Position numbers and translations under genes: made by a program | Source of the DNA: Pseudomonas oryzicola | GTDB taxonomy: Bacteria > Pseudomonadota > Gammaproteobacteria > Pseudomonadales > Pseudomonadaceae | Length of the DNA stretch: 64,000 nucleotides | Direction of reading: 5' to 3' | NCBI RefSeq assembly: GCF_014269185.2 | Contig: NZ_JABWRZ020000001.1 | Location: 2,691,001-2,755,000, forward strand | Notes under the pieces: generated by a model | What the model was told of the DNA's origin: nothing | Databases searched by the model: none | What the model saw: the letters and a program-made list of their open reading frames with translations, nothing else | Shown here: piece after piece, positions 48,335-58,618 of the stretch | How positions within the stretch are numbered: the stretch's first letter is position 1 | Layout of the letters: the number at the start of each line of letters is the position of its first letter

Positions 48335-49078
48335 TCATGTCGAGTGCCGGCTCAGGGGTACGGCTACGGCACTGGCGGTGCGGGTGTCCAGCACGATCAG
48401 CCCTTCACTGCGATCATCCAGCTTGGCCAGCAGGCGCCCTTGGCTGTCCCAGGCCGCCGAACCGCCGGCAGCGATGAACGCGTCGGCCGGCCCTACGCAG
48501 TTGGCCAGCAACACCGGCATGCCCAGTTCCCGAGCCACCTCGGGGTAGTGTGCGTAGCCCTCGCGGATGCCCTTGGCGGTTTTCGCCACGCTGACCAGGT
48601 AAAGGTCGGCGCCTTGCTCCCGCGCGCTGGCCGCATGCGCCATGAACATCGATTCGTAACAGATTGCTGGCGCTATCCGGTGCGGCCCCAGTTGCAGCAG
48701 CAAGGCCTGGTCGCCCGGGGTGAACCAGGGCAGTTCATCGTCATGCAGCCGCTGCTTGGCATAGGCCTGGCGCGCTACACCGGGGCTGAAGATCGGCATG
48801 CCGATGTGGATACCCTCGGCTGCTGGCAGAGGCAGGCCCACGGCTACGGTGACGCCTAGCCGGTCACAGGCGGCCTGCAGCGGGTCGAGTTGCGCAGCAT
48901 TGACAGCCAAGGCGGCCTGACGCGCCAGGGTTGGTTCATAGCCGGTCAGCGACAGCTCAGGGAACACTACCAATTCAGCGCCAAGGGCGGCGGCCTGGCT
49001 GATGCAGGCCAGGTGGCGTTCGAGGTTCGCCTGCACATCGCCCTTGAGCGATGCCAGTTGCACGGCACACAGCTTCAT
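48335..49078 (-). CDS. nitrilase-superfamily carbon-nitrogen hydrolase
   Basis: 247 residues from the ATG at 49078, 8 bases after GGAGG; the longer frame to 49345 is not used. Catalytic residues are Glu41 (VVFPELSLTGY), Lys108 (YAKQRLHDDELPWF) and Cys140 (APAICYESMF). These are the three essential residues of the superfamily, which cleaves amides or nitriles in the cytoplasm. It may act as an omega-amidase or N-carbamoyl hydrolase; sequence alone does not decide. Confidence 0.88.
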   Translation of the reverse strand: MKLCAVQLASLKGDVQANLERHLACISQAAALGAELVVFPELSLTGYEPTLARQAALAVNAAQLDPLQAACDRLGVTVAVGLPLPAAEGIHIGMPIFSPGVARQAYAKQRLHDDELPWFTPGDQALLLQLGPHRIAPAICYESMFMAHAASAREQGADLYLVSVAKTAKGIREGYAHYPEVARELGMPVLLANCVGPADAFIAAGGSAAWDSQGRLLAKLDDRSEGLIVLDTRTASAVAVPLSRHST

Positions 49079-49313
49079 CAAACATCCTCCCTGGAGCAGG
49101 CCGAAACGCCGAGCATACGCTGTGCGGCAATGTCTGATCCAGTGAAGGGTTCTTTCAGGAAAGCGGGGGGCTTGGCGAGGCGCGGAAACCCGTCGTCGAG
49201 CCGGGCTCTTGGGTGATCGAAACGCACTTCGACCTGCGCGGCCGGGGCGGCTTGTGCCATGCTGTTGCTTGAGAAGTGGGTCGGGCGTGCTGCAGCAACA
49301 GAGGACGAGTGCA

Positions 49314-50039
49314 ATGGACCGGTTTCGGCGGGTAGCCGCAAACACCCGCGGGCGGGACCTGGCGGTGGGCGATATCCACGGTCACTTCCAGCGCCTGCAG
49401 GCATGCCTTGAGGCGGTGGGGTTCGACCCGGCGGTGGACCGCCTGTTCAGCGTCGGTGACCTGGTCGACCGCGGGCCGCACAGCGAGGCCGTGCTGGACT
49501 GGCTGGCGCAACCGTGGCTGCATGCGGTGCAGGGTAACCACGAAGCCTTGGCGATCACTCGCCTGCGCGGTGGGCGGCTCGACCTGAATATGTATCGCGC
49601 GGCCGGCGGCGGCTGGTTTCTCGACCTGCCGCCGGGGGAGCAGTTGCGTTTCGTCGAACGCTTCGAGCAACTGCCGATCGCCCTGGAAGTGGAAACTGCC
49701 AACGGCCCGGTTGGCCTGCTGCATGCCGACAGTCCGTTTGCCGACTGGGAGGTATTGCGTACCTGGCTGGAGCTGGATAACGACCCCGGGGTGCTGGAGG
49801 TATGCCAGTGGTCGCGGCGGCGCTTGAAGGAAGGCGATACCCGGCCCGTGAAGGGCTTGCGGGCCTTGCTGGTCGGTCACACGCCGGTGTTGCAGGCAAA
49901 ACAGCTGGGGAATGTCTGGCACCTCGATACCGGGGGCTGGGCCAACGGCCATTTCAGCCTCATGGACCTGGCCACGCTGCAGTTGCTCAGCGCTGCGCCA
50001 GGTGCAGCAACAGCGCCATGGCCAGCACCACCAGCATGA
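49314..50039 (+). CDS. PrpA-like serine/threonine metallophosphatase
   Basis: 241 residues from the ATG at 49314. The metallophosphatase motifs are GDIHGHFQRL (residues 19-), SVGDLVDRGPHSEAVLDW, QGNHEALA and a late VGHTPV and GGWA. These coordinate two metal ions as in lambda and PrpA/PrpB phosphatases. Its 3' end overlaps the convergent LysE gene by 53 bases. Possible roles are in protein stress signalling or dinucleotide cleavage. Confidence 0.88.
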   Translation: MDRFRRVAANTRGRDLAVGDIHGHFQRLQACLEAVGFDPAVDRLFSVGDLVDRGPHSEAVLDWLAQPWLHAVQGNHEALAITRLRGGRLDLNMYRAAGGGWFLDLPPGEQLRFVERFEQLPIALEVETANGPVGLLHADSPFADWEVLRTWLELDNDPGVLEVCQWSRRRLKEGDTRPVKGLRALLVGHTPVLQAKQLGNVWHLDTGGWANGHFSLMDLATLQLLSAAPGAATAPWPAPPA

Positions 50040-50601
50040 CCCCCGAGGTCCGTTCCAGCCACGGCAGGCTGCGGGCGAAACGGCGCAACACCAAGGGGTT
50101 GCCGATGGCCACGGCCACCAGCAGGTCCCACAGCAGCACAATGCTGAACATCCACAGGGCGCAGGCCGCTTTCCAGCCGACACTGGCGCTGTTGACCATG
50201 CTGGCCAGGCTGGCATAGAACAACCCGTTCTTGGGATTGAGGATGCCCGACAGATAGCCCATGCCCAGGCTGCGCCACCAGCCTGCAACGACCTGGTTAC
50301 CTGCCACGCTGCCAAGGCTGGATTGCCCGGCGTGGCGCAGGAACAGCACACCGATATACAGCAGGTAGCCGGCACCGGCCAATTGCAGGGTGCTGAACAG
50401 CGGGCTGCCTTCCTGGAGCACCGACAGCCCGGTGAAGGCCATGGCGATGAACGTGCCATTGGCCAGGGCGATACCCAGGCAGGCGCCGCTGGCAACCCGC
50501 CAGCCACTGTTGATTGATGTGCGCGCGACCAGGAAGAAGTCCGGGCCGGGGGAAAGCAGGGCGAGGAAGTGGGCGAGGGCGACGATCAGGAACTGTTGCA
50601 T
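49987..50601 (-). CDS. LysE-family amino acid exporter
   Basis: 204 residues from the ATG at 50601 (MQQFLIVALAHFLALLSPGP). The N-terminal motif SPGPDFFLVARTSINSGWRV is the hallmark of the RhtB/LysE family, with six membrane segments. Exports amino acids or related metabolites. The substrate is unknown. Convergent with the phosphatase, overlapping it by 53 bases. Confidence 0.88.
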   Translation of the reverse strand: MQQFLIVALAHFLALLSPGPDFFLVARTSINSGWRVASGACLGIALANGTFIAMAFTGLSVLQEGSPLFSTLQLAGAGYLLYIGVLFLRHAGQSSLGSVAGNQVVAGWWRSLGMGYLSGILNPKNGLFYASLASMVNSASVGWKAACALWMFSIVLLWDLLVAVAIGNPLVLRRFARSLPWLERTSGVMLVVLAMALLLHLAQR

Positions 50602-50701
50602 TGGGGTGAGACTGCTCTGGCGGAAAAGCCTGACTCTGCCCCTCAGCGCAAATGCCGTATTGAACAATATTGCAGGCCGCTTACAGAGACCGCGCAGGCC
50701 T

Positions 50702-51514
50702 TCAGCCTCCCCGGTACTGCCCCGGTGTCACCCCCACATGGGCCTTGAACACCCGCTGGAAATGGCTTTGGTCGGCAAACCCTAGCCGATAGGCCACCTC
50801 CGCCAGGGCCTGCCCTTCACCCAACAATTGGCGCCCACGGTTGACCCGGGCATTGAGCAGGTAGGCATGCGGTGTAAACCCGGTGGCCGCGCGAAACGCG
50901 CGAATCAGCTGGTAGCGCCCAAGCCCGGCCTGCCGGGCCAGTACCGCCAGACTCAACTGTGCCGGGTCCTGGCCTTCGATGTGCGCAATCAGCCCACTCA
51001 ACGCGGTCGCCGTCAGGGCCGGTGCCGGCGCCAGTGGCGGATGCGCGGCAATATCCAGGTCACCCAGAAAAGCAACCAGCGCGGCATCTTTTTCGCTACT
51101 GCTGGCGCTGGAAAACAGCAATCTGTTCAGCTCGCAGAACTGTCGGTATACCTCAGGGTCGCGACAGATGCGTGCCGGTTCACCGGGGCCTTCACCGTTC
51201 AGCGCCGACTCCTGGCGCAACCGCGCCAGCCAGTCGGCCGCTACATGCAGCATCTGGTAGCTCCACGCTTGCCCGGGCTCGGGGTTGCAGGCATGCACGC
51301 GGCAGGCAGGGATCATGACCAGCGTGCCAGGTGCGAGGCGTTCCTGCCCGTTACCGGCGCCGGTAAAGTGACTGACGCCAGCATCCACCGCGCCGATGGA
51401 AAACGTCGGGTGGCTGTGGGCCTTGTAGCAGGCCCGGCTATGGCAGGCGCGGCGGCTTTCGACATGCGGCAGGGCCGGGTCGCGCCACAGCGCGGCATGG
51501 GAACGGGGCATCAT
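50702..51514 (-). CDS. AraC-family regulator with cupin N-terminus
   Basis: 270 codons. The N-terminus is a cupin-type sensing domain (SRACYKAHSHPTFSIGAVDA, LAPGTLVMIPACRVHACNP), and the last 100 residues are the AraC DNA-binding domain (LSLAVLARQAGLGRYQLIRA, LAEVAYRLGFADQSHFQRVF). It lies between two LysE-family genes and diverges from the one at 51641. The usual arrangement is that the regulator senses the exporter's amino acid and switches the exporter on. Confidence 0.88.
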   Translation of the reverse strand: MMPRSHAALWRDPALPHVESRRACHSRACYKAHSHPTFSIGAVDAGVSHFTGAGNGQERLAPGTLVMIPACRVHACNPEPGQAWSYQMLHVAADWLARLRQESALNGEGPGEPARICRDPEVYRQFCELNRLLFSSASSSEKDAALVAFLGDLDIAAHPPLAPAPALTATALSGLIAHIEGQDPAQLSLAVLARQAGLGRYQLIRAFRAATGFTPHAYLLNARVNRGRQLLGEGQALAEVAYRLGFADQSHFQRVFKAHVGVTPGQYRGG

Positions 51515-51640
51515 GGGGTCCTCGGTATGGCGGGCAGCTTATCAGGCGCTGCGCACCCATACAGTTTTTTCCGCTGGCTGTAACTTGACCGCCAGGCCCG
51601 TATCCGCCGGAATAGACGCCTGTTCGCCAGAGGAAAGACA

Positions 51641-52264
51641 ATGGACCTTTCAAGCCTGCTGTTCTTCATCCCCGCCTGCTTTGCCTTGAACATGGCACCG
51701 GGGCCGAACAACCTGCTATCGCTGCACAACGCCAGCCGCTACGGCCTGCGCACGGCGTGCGTGGCCGGTGGCGGGCGCATCGTCGCCTTCAGCGGCATGA
51801 TTGCCCTGGCTGCCATGGGCCTGGCCGTGGTGCTGCATACCAGTGAGTACCTGTTCCTGGCCATCAAGGTGCTCGGGGCGGGGTACCTGTTCTATATCGC
51901 CTGGCAACTGTGGCGGGCGCCAGTGGGCGAGGCGCTGGTAGCCGCAGACTACCCGCGCGGCACCTGGCGCCTGGCGCGCCAGGAATTCTGGGTGGCAGCC
52001 GGCAACCCCAAGGCGATTCTGATCTTCACCGCCTTCCTGCCGCAGTTCGTTTCGGTCGGCAGTGCCACGCCGGTGAGTGAGCAGTTTCTCTGGCTGGGGC
52101 TATTGTTCCTGCTGCTGGAGTGGGCCGCCATCGCCATCTACGCAGGCCTTGGCGCGTACCTGCAGCGCTGGTTCAGCCAGCCCGGCCCGCGCCGGCTGTT
52201 CAACCGGGTCAGCGCCTCGCTGCTGGGCTGCGCAGGCCTCGGCCTGTTGGCTGCGCGCCGCTAG
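51641..52264 (+). CDS. LysE-family exporter
   Basis: 207 codons; GGAAAG lies 6 bases upstream. The N-terminus (MDLSSLLFFIPACFALNMAP, then GPNNLLSLHNASRYG) has the LysE-family N-x-x-P-G-P motif, and six hydrophobic segments follow. Divergent from the cupin-AraC regulator, 126 bases away. Its stop codon overlaps that of the convergent autotransporter gene, both read from CTAG. Confidence 0.88.
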   Translation: MDLSSLLFFIPACFALNMAPGPNNLLSLHNASRYGLRTACVAGGGRIVAFSGMIALAAMGLAVVLHTSEYLFLAIKVLGAGYLFYIAWQLWRAPVGEALVAADYPRGTWRLARQEFWVAAGNPKAILIFTAFLPQFVSVGSATPVSEQFLWLGLLFLLLEWAAIAIYAGLGAYLQRWFSQPGPRRLFNRVSASLLGCAGLGLLAARR

Positions 52265-54753
52265 AACTGCCAGCGCACGCCCAGGTTCACGCCGCTGGCT
52301 TCCTGCTGGCGGCTGTCCAGGTTGGCGGTGTACTGCACGCCAGCATGCAGGCTCAGCGCTTCGTCAACCTGTGCTACCACGCCGCTTTCAAGTTGCACCG
52401 AGGTATAGCGGTAATCGGTCTTGATCTTGTCGACGCCATCGAAGGTCAAGGTATCGCGGCCACCATCGCCGTGCCACAGGTTGACTTGCGCATAGGGTTG
52501 CAACAGACGGTCGCTGCTGCCTTTGAAGGCCCCTTCGAGCCGAACGCCCAACCGGCCGGTCAGCTCGACCTGGGCGTCGTGGTTGATGTGCGAGGCGCTA
52601 TCGCTGGCGCTGTCGAGCGAGACTTTTTGCGCGATCAACTGAGCCTGCGGCTCCAGAACCCAGCGGTCGGACAGGGCGATGGGGTAGCCGGACTCCAGCG
52701 AGGCGGTCCAGGCGTGGCCGTCGATGTTCAACTGGTCACCACGGTCAGAGCGGGCTCGGCCATCGAGATGGGTGTACTGCAGCACCGCATCCAGGTATTG
52801 GCCTCGTGGCCCGATCAGCGTCCAGTAAGTGCCCACGCTGTCGCCATCGAGTTTCAGGTCGCCCACGCTGCGGTCCTGGACGGCCAAGGCGAAGCCTTTG
52901 ACGTCGGCGTCCAGACGGCCATGGCTGACGTAGATACCGATGTGCTGGCGATAACCACTGTCGCCAACCCTGGCATACAGGTCCTGGCCCACCTTGAAGC
53001 CGTACAGGTCGCCATCCAGGCTCGGGCTGACCGTGCCGCTCCATTGCTGACGTAGCGCGCCGCCATAGGCCTGGCCCCAACTGGCAGGCAGGGCACCGTC
53101 ACCCTGCAGCAGCTGCTGGTCGCCCTGACGCTGGTGGAACGTGCCCAGTGCCTGGCGGGCGATGATCGCGGCGCCCCGTGGCGCTGCGGCATACACCGCA
53201 ACTTCCGGACGATACAGCGGCAGGCTTTCGCCTGGCACCGGTGCTGGCAGGTCGACCTGGCCCGGCGCCGGGGCCGCGACAGGCGGGGTAGCGGCGGGTG
53301 CGATCACCACTGGCTCGCCCGGTTCCGGCGCAGGGGCCGGAGCGGGTGGCGCAACCAGGGTGGAGCGCAGGTACCAGCTGTTTTCACTGCCTGCAGTCAC
53401 GCCGCCCTTGAACAACCGGTAGTCGTAGGCGCCGGCTGAAAGGGTCTGGGTCTGGACAAATGCGGTGGCCGTGCTGACCGCGCCGTCACGCGCTTCAACG
53501 ACTTGAATGCCGTTCTGCGCGGTTGTTGCACCGGCGCCATCGAGGTTGTTGATGAGTAACTGGGTAGAGCCGCCAATCGCACCACGGCTGACCACCAGAC
53601 GATCGGAGGCAGCGCCGTCGCCGGCCAGCACGCTGTTCAGGCGCAGGGTGCCGTTGTTGCCGGTGTAGTCGCCCTGGACGGTCAGCCGGCCTTGAGCGTC
53701 ATTACCGCTGCCCAGATCGATGGTGCCCGCATTGTTCAGCGTAACGCGCTGGCCCGGGCCAAAGGCAGCGATTATGCCCTGGCGTGACCTGATGGTACTG
53801 CTGGCGTCGATGGTGAAGCTGCCGGTGGTGCTGTTGGTATCCCCTAGCACCAGCGTGTCATCGAGTGCGAGCTGGCTGCCGTTGTTCAACGCCATGAGCT
53901 CCCAGTTGACATAGCGGGCGCCGCCAACTGCCTGGCTGGCGTCAAAGGTCAGGCTGTCGTTACCCTCACCGCCGTCCAGAACAATGGCCAGCACCTCGGG
54001 TTTCAGCCCTTTGAGCAGTGCCGCGTCATCACCCGGACCCGCATCGACTCGCCCGCCTATCTGGCCACCGTCCCAGATGAAGTGGTCATTGCCAGTGCTT
54101 AGCAGCACATCGCCGCCTACCTGGCCGCCATGCACCAGCACCCGGTCATCGCCACCGCTGACACTGATATTGCTGCCGATGGTGCCGTCGAAGATTTCCA
54201 CGTAGTCCTTGTCAAAGGCAGTGATCACGTTTTTGTCGACACTGCCGCCGCGCATGATGAAAGTATTCTGGTCCAGGCGCATGTTGACGTTGCCGATGCG
54301 TCCGCCGTCCATTTTGGCATAGTCGCCGCTATCGAATGTGCCCTTGATCCAGCCGCCTTTCATATCAAAGGTGTCCAGGCCATCGCCCTGGTTGAGGTTG
54401 CCCTTGATGACGCCATCGCTCATGGCAAAGTCGTCGCTGCCCGAGCCTTGGTCGACGTTGCCTTCGGTGCCTGAGCCTGGGTTGGCGTTGCTGCCGATGC
54501 TGCCGGAGGCCATGTCGATACTGTCCCTGCCCGCACCGAAGGTGACGTTGCCGGTAATCGCGCCACTACCGTTTGCAAGGAACACCAGGCGGTTGTCGCC
54601 GCCGGTATCCACCAGCGAGGGCGCGGTACCGCTGTCACAGGTGTAAGTGTCGTTACCCGGGCCGGGTGTGAAGGTGCAAGCTGCTTGTGCGACGGGAAGA
54701 GCCATGCCCAGCAGGGGTAGCGAGCCCAGGGTCAGCATCAGGCGTAGACGCAT
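52261..54753 (-). CDS. autotransporter with repetitive passenger
   Basis: 830 residues from the ATG at 54753, with GGAGG upstream. Signal peptide MRLRLMLTLGSLPLLGMALP to AQA, then a passenger of Gly/Asp-rich repeats (GNVTFGAGRDSIDMASGSIG, DGVIKGNLNQGDGLDTFDMK, GGQVGGDVLLSTGNDHFIWD) predicted to form a beta-helix. A Pro/Ala linker at about 500-540 (APPAPAPAPEPGEPVV) leads to a C-terminal beta-barrel of about 270 residues (SWGQAYGGALRQQWSGTVS) ending in WQF. Type V secretion; likely a surface protein or adhesin. No catalytic motif was seen. Confidence 0.9.
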   Translation of the reverse strand: MRLRLMLTLGSLPLLGMALPVAQAACTFTPGPGNDTYTCDSGTAPSLVDTGGDNRLVFLANGSGAITGNVTFGAGRDSIDMASGSIGSNANPGSGTEGNVDQGSGSDDFAMSDGVIKGNLNQGDGLDTFDMKGGWIKGTFDSGDYAKMDGGRIGNVNMRLDQNTFIMRGGSVDKNVITAFDKDYVEIFDGTIGSNISVSGGDDRVLVHGGQVGGDVLLSTGNDHFIWDGGQIGGRVDAGPGDDAALLKGLKPEVLAIVLDGGEGNDSLTFDASQAVGGARYVNWELMALNNGSQLALDDTLVLGDTNSTTGSFTIDASSTIRSRQGIIAAFGPGQRVTLNNAGTIDLGSGNDAQGRLTVQGDYTGNNGTLRLNSVLAGDGAASDRLVVSRGAIGGSTQLLINNLDGAGATTAQNGIQVVEARDGAVSTATAFVQTQTLSAGAYDYRLFKGGVTAGSENSWYLRSTLVAPPAPAPAPEPGEPVVIAPAATPPVAAPAPGQVDLPAPVPGESLPLYRPEVAVYAAAPRGAAIIARQALGTFHQRQGDQQLLQGDGALPASWGQAYGGALRQQWSGTVSPSLDGDLYGFKVGQDLYARVGDSGYRQHIGIYVSHGRLDADVKGFALAVQDRSVGDLKLDGDSVGTYWTLIGPRGQYLDAVLQYTHLDGRARSDRGDQLNIDGHAWTASLESGYPIALSDRWVLEPQAQLIAQKVSLDSASDSASHINHDAQVELTGRLGVRLEGAFKGSSDRLLQPYAQVNLWHGDGGRDTLTFDGVDKIKTDYRYTSVQLESGVVAQVDEALSLHAGVQYTANLDSRQQEASGVNLGVRWQF

Positions 54754-54880
54754 CAGAAAGCCTCCATTCTCCAGGAAGTCCTGCGCGCCACACGTGGCCC
54801 GCAGGGTTACCGGAGTTGTATAGAGGAGTGCGTCATGGCCACAACTGGCAAAAATGTCAGGTGGCAAAGGGCTACTGGGA

Positions 54881-55156
54881 TCAGTCGCGGTAGAACGTCT
54901 GCACCAGATGGTAGCCGAACTTGCTCTTGATCGGCCCGTGCACCACGCGCAGGGGCTTCTTGAAGATCACCTGGTCGATGGCGCCGACCATCTGCCCTGG
55001 GCGGATCTCGCCCAGGTCACCGCCACGCTTGCCCGAAGGGCAGGTGGAGAACTTTCTTGCGAGCACGTCGAAAGCCTCGCCATTGGCGATGCGCTGCTTG
55101 AGCTTTTCGGCTTCGTCAGCGGTCCTGACCAGGATGTGGCGGGCTTGGGCTTTCAT
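54881..55156 (-). CDS. ppiC: PpiC-type parvulin peptidyl-prolyl isomerase
   Basis: 91 codons: MKAQARHILVRTADEAEKLK, FDVLARKFSTCPSGKRGGDL, GQMVGAIDQVIFKKPLRVVH and KSKFGYHLVQTFYRD. It is the minimal single-domain parvulin of cytosolic PpiC type, with the conserved HILV and FGYHL ends. It catalyses cis-trans isomerisation at proline bonds. No signal peptide. It sits alone downstream of the autotransporter gene's start. Confidence 0.92.
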   Translation of the reverse strand: MKAQARHILVRTADEAEKLKQRIANGEAFDVLARKFSTCPSGKRGGDLGEIRPGQMVGAIDQVIFKKPLRVVHGPIKSKFGYHLVQTFYRD

Positions 55157-55252
55157 GGAGTACCTGTGCTTCGGGGGCGAAAAAGGTGCGTATTATGCCT
55201 CAAAGTATTGTGCTGAGGCGATTACGCGTCCGTGCAGGAGCGGCGACATGGG

Positions 55253-57205
<1,953 letters not shown>

Positions 57206-57243
57206 GCCGTACCTCCTGCTACTACCCGATGTGGCCTGAACCT

Positions 57244-57290
57244 GTAGGGGTGGCCTTGCGTCGCGATGGGCTGCGCAAGGCCGCTCCGAC
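57244..57290. repeat. REP-like inverted repeat
   Basis: GGCCTTGCG (57252-57260) pairs with CGCAAGGCC (57274-57282), flanked by GTAGGGG and CCGCTCCGAC, the usual borders of P. putida REP sequences. It lies between the ecotin stop and the acetoacetyl-CoA synthetase start. Confidence 0.7.
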
Positions 57291-57302
57291 AAGCAACGGT
57301 GT

Positions 57303-57782
57303 CTACTCTACTTTAGCCTTTTGCACGTCCTGCGATGCGCTCCAGATGCGGTAGCGCACTTCGACATCCTTGGGCACATACACCACCACCGGCAGCTTGC
57401 TGTTGTAGCGCAGCATGAAGCCTTCACCGACCACCGGCACGAAGGCCTCGGTCTTCTTGCCATCCGGGCAGGCCATCAGTGTGCTGGCCGGGCCGCTGAC
57501 CTTGTCCAGGCGATAGTAGCTGTAACCCCAGCCTTCCAGGGTACGTTCCTCCAGGCTGCCGCCCAGGCGTTGGCGGTTGCAGCCCACCGTCAGGGTCTTG
57601 CCGGCGAGGATTTCCAGTTGGTAGGCCGATTCATCGGCCTGGGCCGGCAGGTGAATGACTTGCCGGGTGAAGCCTTTTTCCGCCTCGGGGTAGGGCGCGA
57701 CATCCTTCAGGCTGGCAGCTGACGCCTGCGTGGCAACCGCCAGGGTCAGGGCCAGGATCGCGGTCATCGGGGTTGGGCGCAT
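57303..57782 (-). CDS. eco: ecotin, periplasmic serine protease inhibitor
   Basis: 159 residues from the ATG at 57782. Signal peptide [20 protein letters not shown] (cleaved after ASA), then [20 protein letters not shown] and [20 protein letters not shown] typical of ecotin. The reactive-site loop is [12 protein letters not shown], with Leu where E. coli ecotin has the P1 Met. The Cys pair holds the loop. It forms dimers that block trypsin- and elastase-type proteases. The gene lies inside the ketone-body group but is unrelated to it metabolically. Confidence 0.92.
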   Translation of the reverse strand: MRPTPMTAILALTLAVATQASAASLKDVAPYPEAEKGFTRQVIHLPAQADESAYQLEILAGKTLTVGCNRQRLGGSLEERTLEGWGYSYYRLDKVSGPASTLMACPDGKKTEAFVPVVGEGFMLRYNSKLPVVVYVPKDVEVRYRIWSASQDVQKAKVE

Positions 57783-57837
57783 AGGGCCTCCTTGCAGATA
57801 GACGAATGCCAGGCCACCGCCAGGACCAGGCCGACCC

Positions 57838-58608
57838 TCACTGGGCCAACCAGCCACCATCGACGTTCCAGGCGGCGCCGCGAACCTGGCTTGCGGCCTC
57901 GCTGCACAGGAATAGTACCAGCTCGCCCAGGTGCTCGGGTGTAACGAAGGCCAGTGAGGGTTGCTTTTCAGCCAGCAGATCATGTTGCGCCTGCAGCGGA
58001 TCACCAGCGTTGGCCGCACGATCGTCGATCTGCTTCTGCACCAGCGGGGTCAGCACCCAGCCTGGGCAGATGGCATTGCAGGTAACGTTGCTGGTGGCAG
58101 TTTCCAGGCCCACCACCTTGGTCAGGCCGACCACCCCATGCTTGGCCGCCACATAGGCCGCCTTGCCGGTCGAGCCGACCAGGCCATGCACCGAAGCGAT
58201 GTTGATGATGCGTCCCCAATTGCGCGTGCGCATGCCAGGCAAGGCCAGGCGCGTACCGTGAAACACGGCTGACAGGTTGAGGGCGATGATCTTGTCCCAG
58301 CTTTCTGGCGGAAACTGCTCCACCGGCGCCACATGCTGGATCCCGGCGTTGTTGACCAGGATGTCGACGCCACCGAATGCCTGCTCGGCCTGGGCGAAAA
58401 GGGCCTCGATCTGGGCCACGTCCGACAGGTCGGCCGGATGATGGACCACCTTCACCCCATGCCGGGCGATCTCGGCCATCGCCGCTGCCGGGTCGCCAAA
58501 GCCATTGAGCACGATGTTGGCGCCCGCGCGGGCCAGCACCTGGGCAATGCCCAGGCCGATGCCGCTGGTCGAACCGGTCACGAGTGCAGTCTTGCCGTTG
58601 AGGGTCAT
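57838..58608 (-). CDS. hbdH: 3-hydroxybutyrate dehydrogenase
   Basis: 256 codons of an SDR enzyme: [20 protein letters not shown] (NAD-binding), [20 protein letters not shown], and the catalytic triad Ser139, Tyr152, Lys156 ([20 protein letters not shown]). The AGIQHV segment and the terminal [17 protein letters not shown] are typical of D-3-hydroxybutyrate dehydrogenase. It oxidises 3-hydroxybutyrate to acetoacetate with NAD. It lies 10 bases after the GntP permease gene and is probably transcribed with it from the sigma-54 promoter. Confidence 0.92.
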   Translation of the reverse strand: MTLNGKTALVTGSTSGIGLGIAQVLARAGANIVLNGFGDPAAAMAEIARHGVKVVHHPADLSDVAQIEALFAQAEQAFGGVDILVNNAGIQHVAPVEQFPPESWDKIIALNLSAVFHGTRLALPGMRTRNWGRIINIASVHGLVGSTGKAAYVAAKHGVVGLTKVVGLETATSNVTCNAICPGWVLTPLVQKQIDDRAANAGDPLQAQHDLLAEKQPSLAFVTPEHLGELVLFLCSEAASQVRGAAWNVDGGWLAQ

Positions 58609-58618
58609 GCAATGCTCC

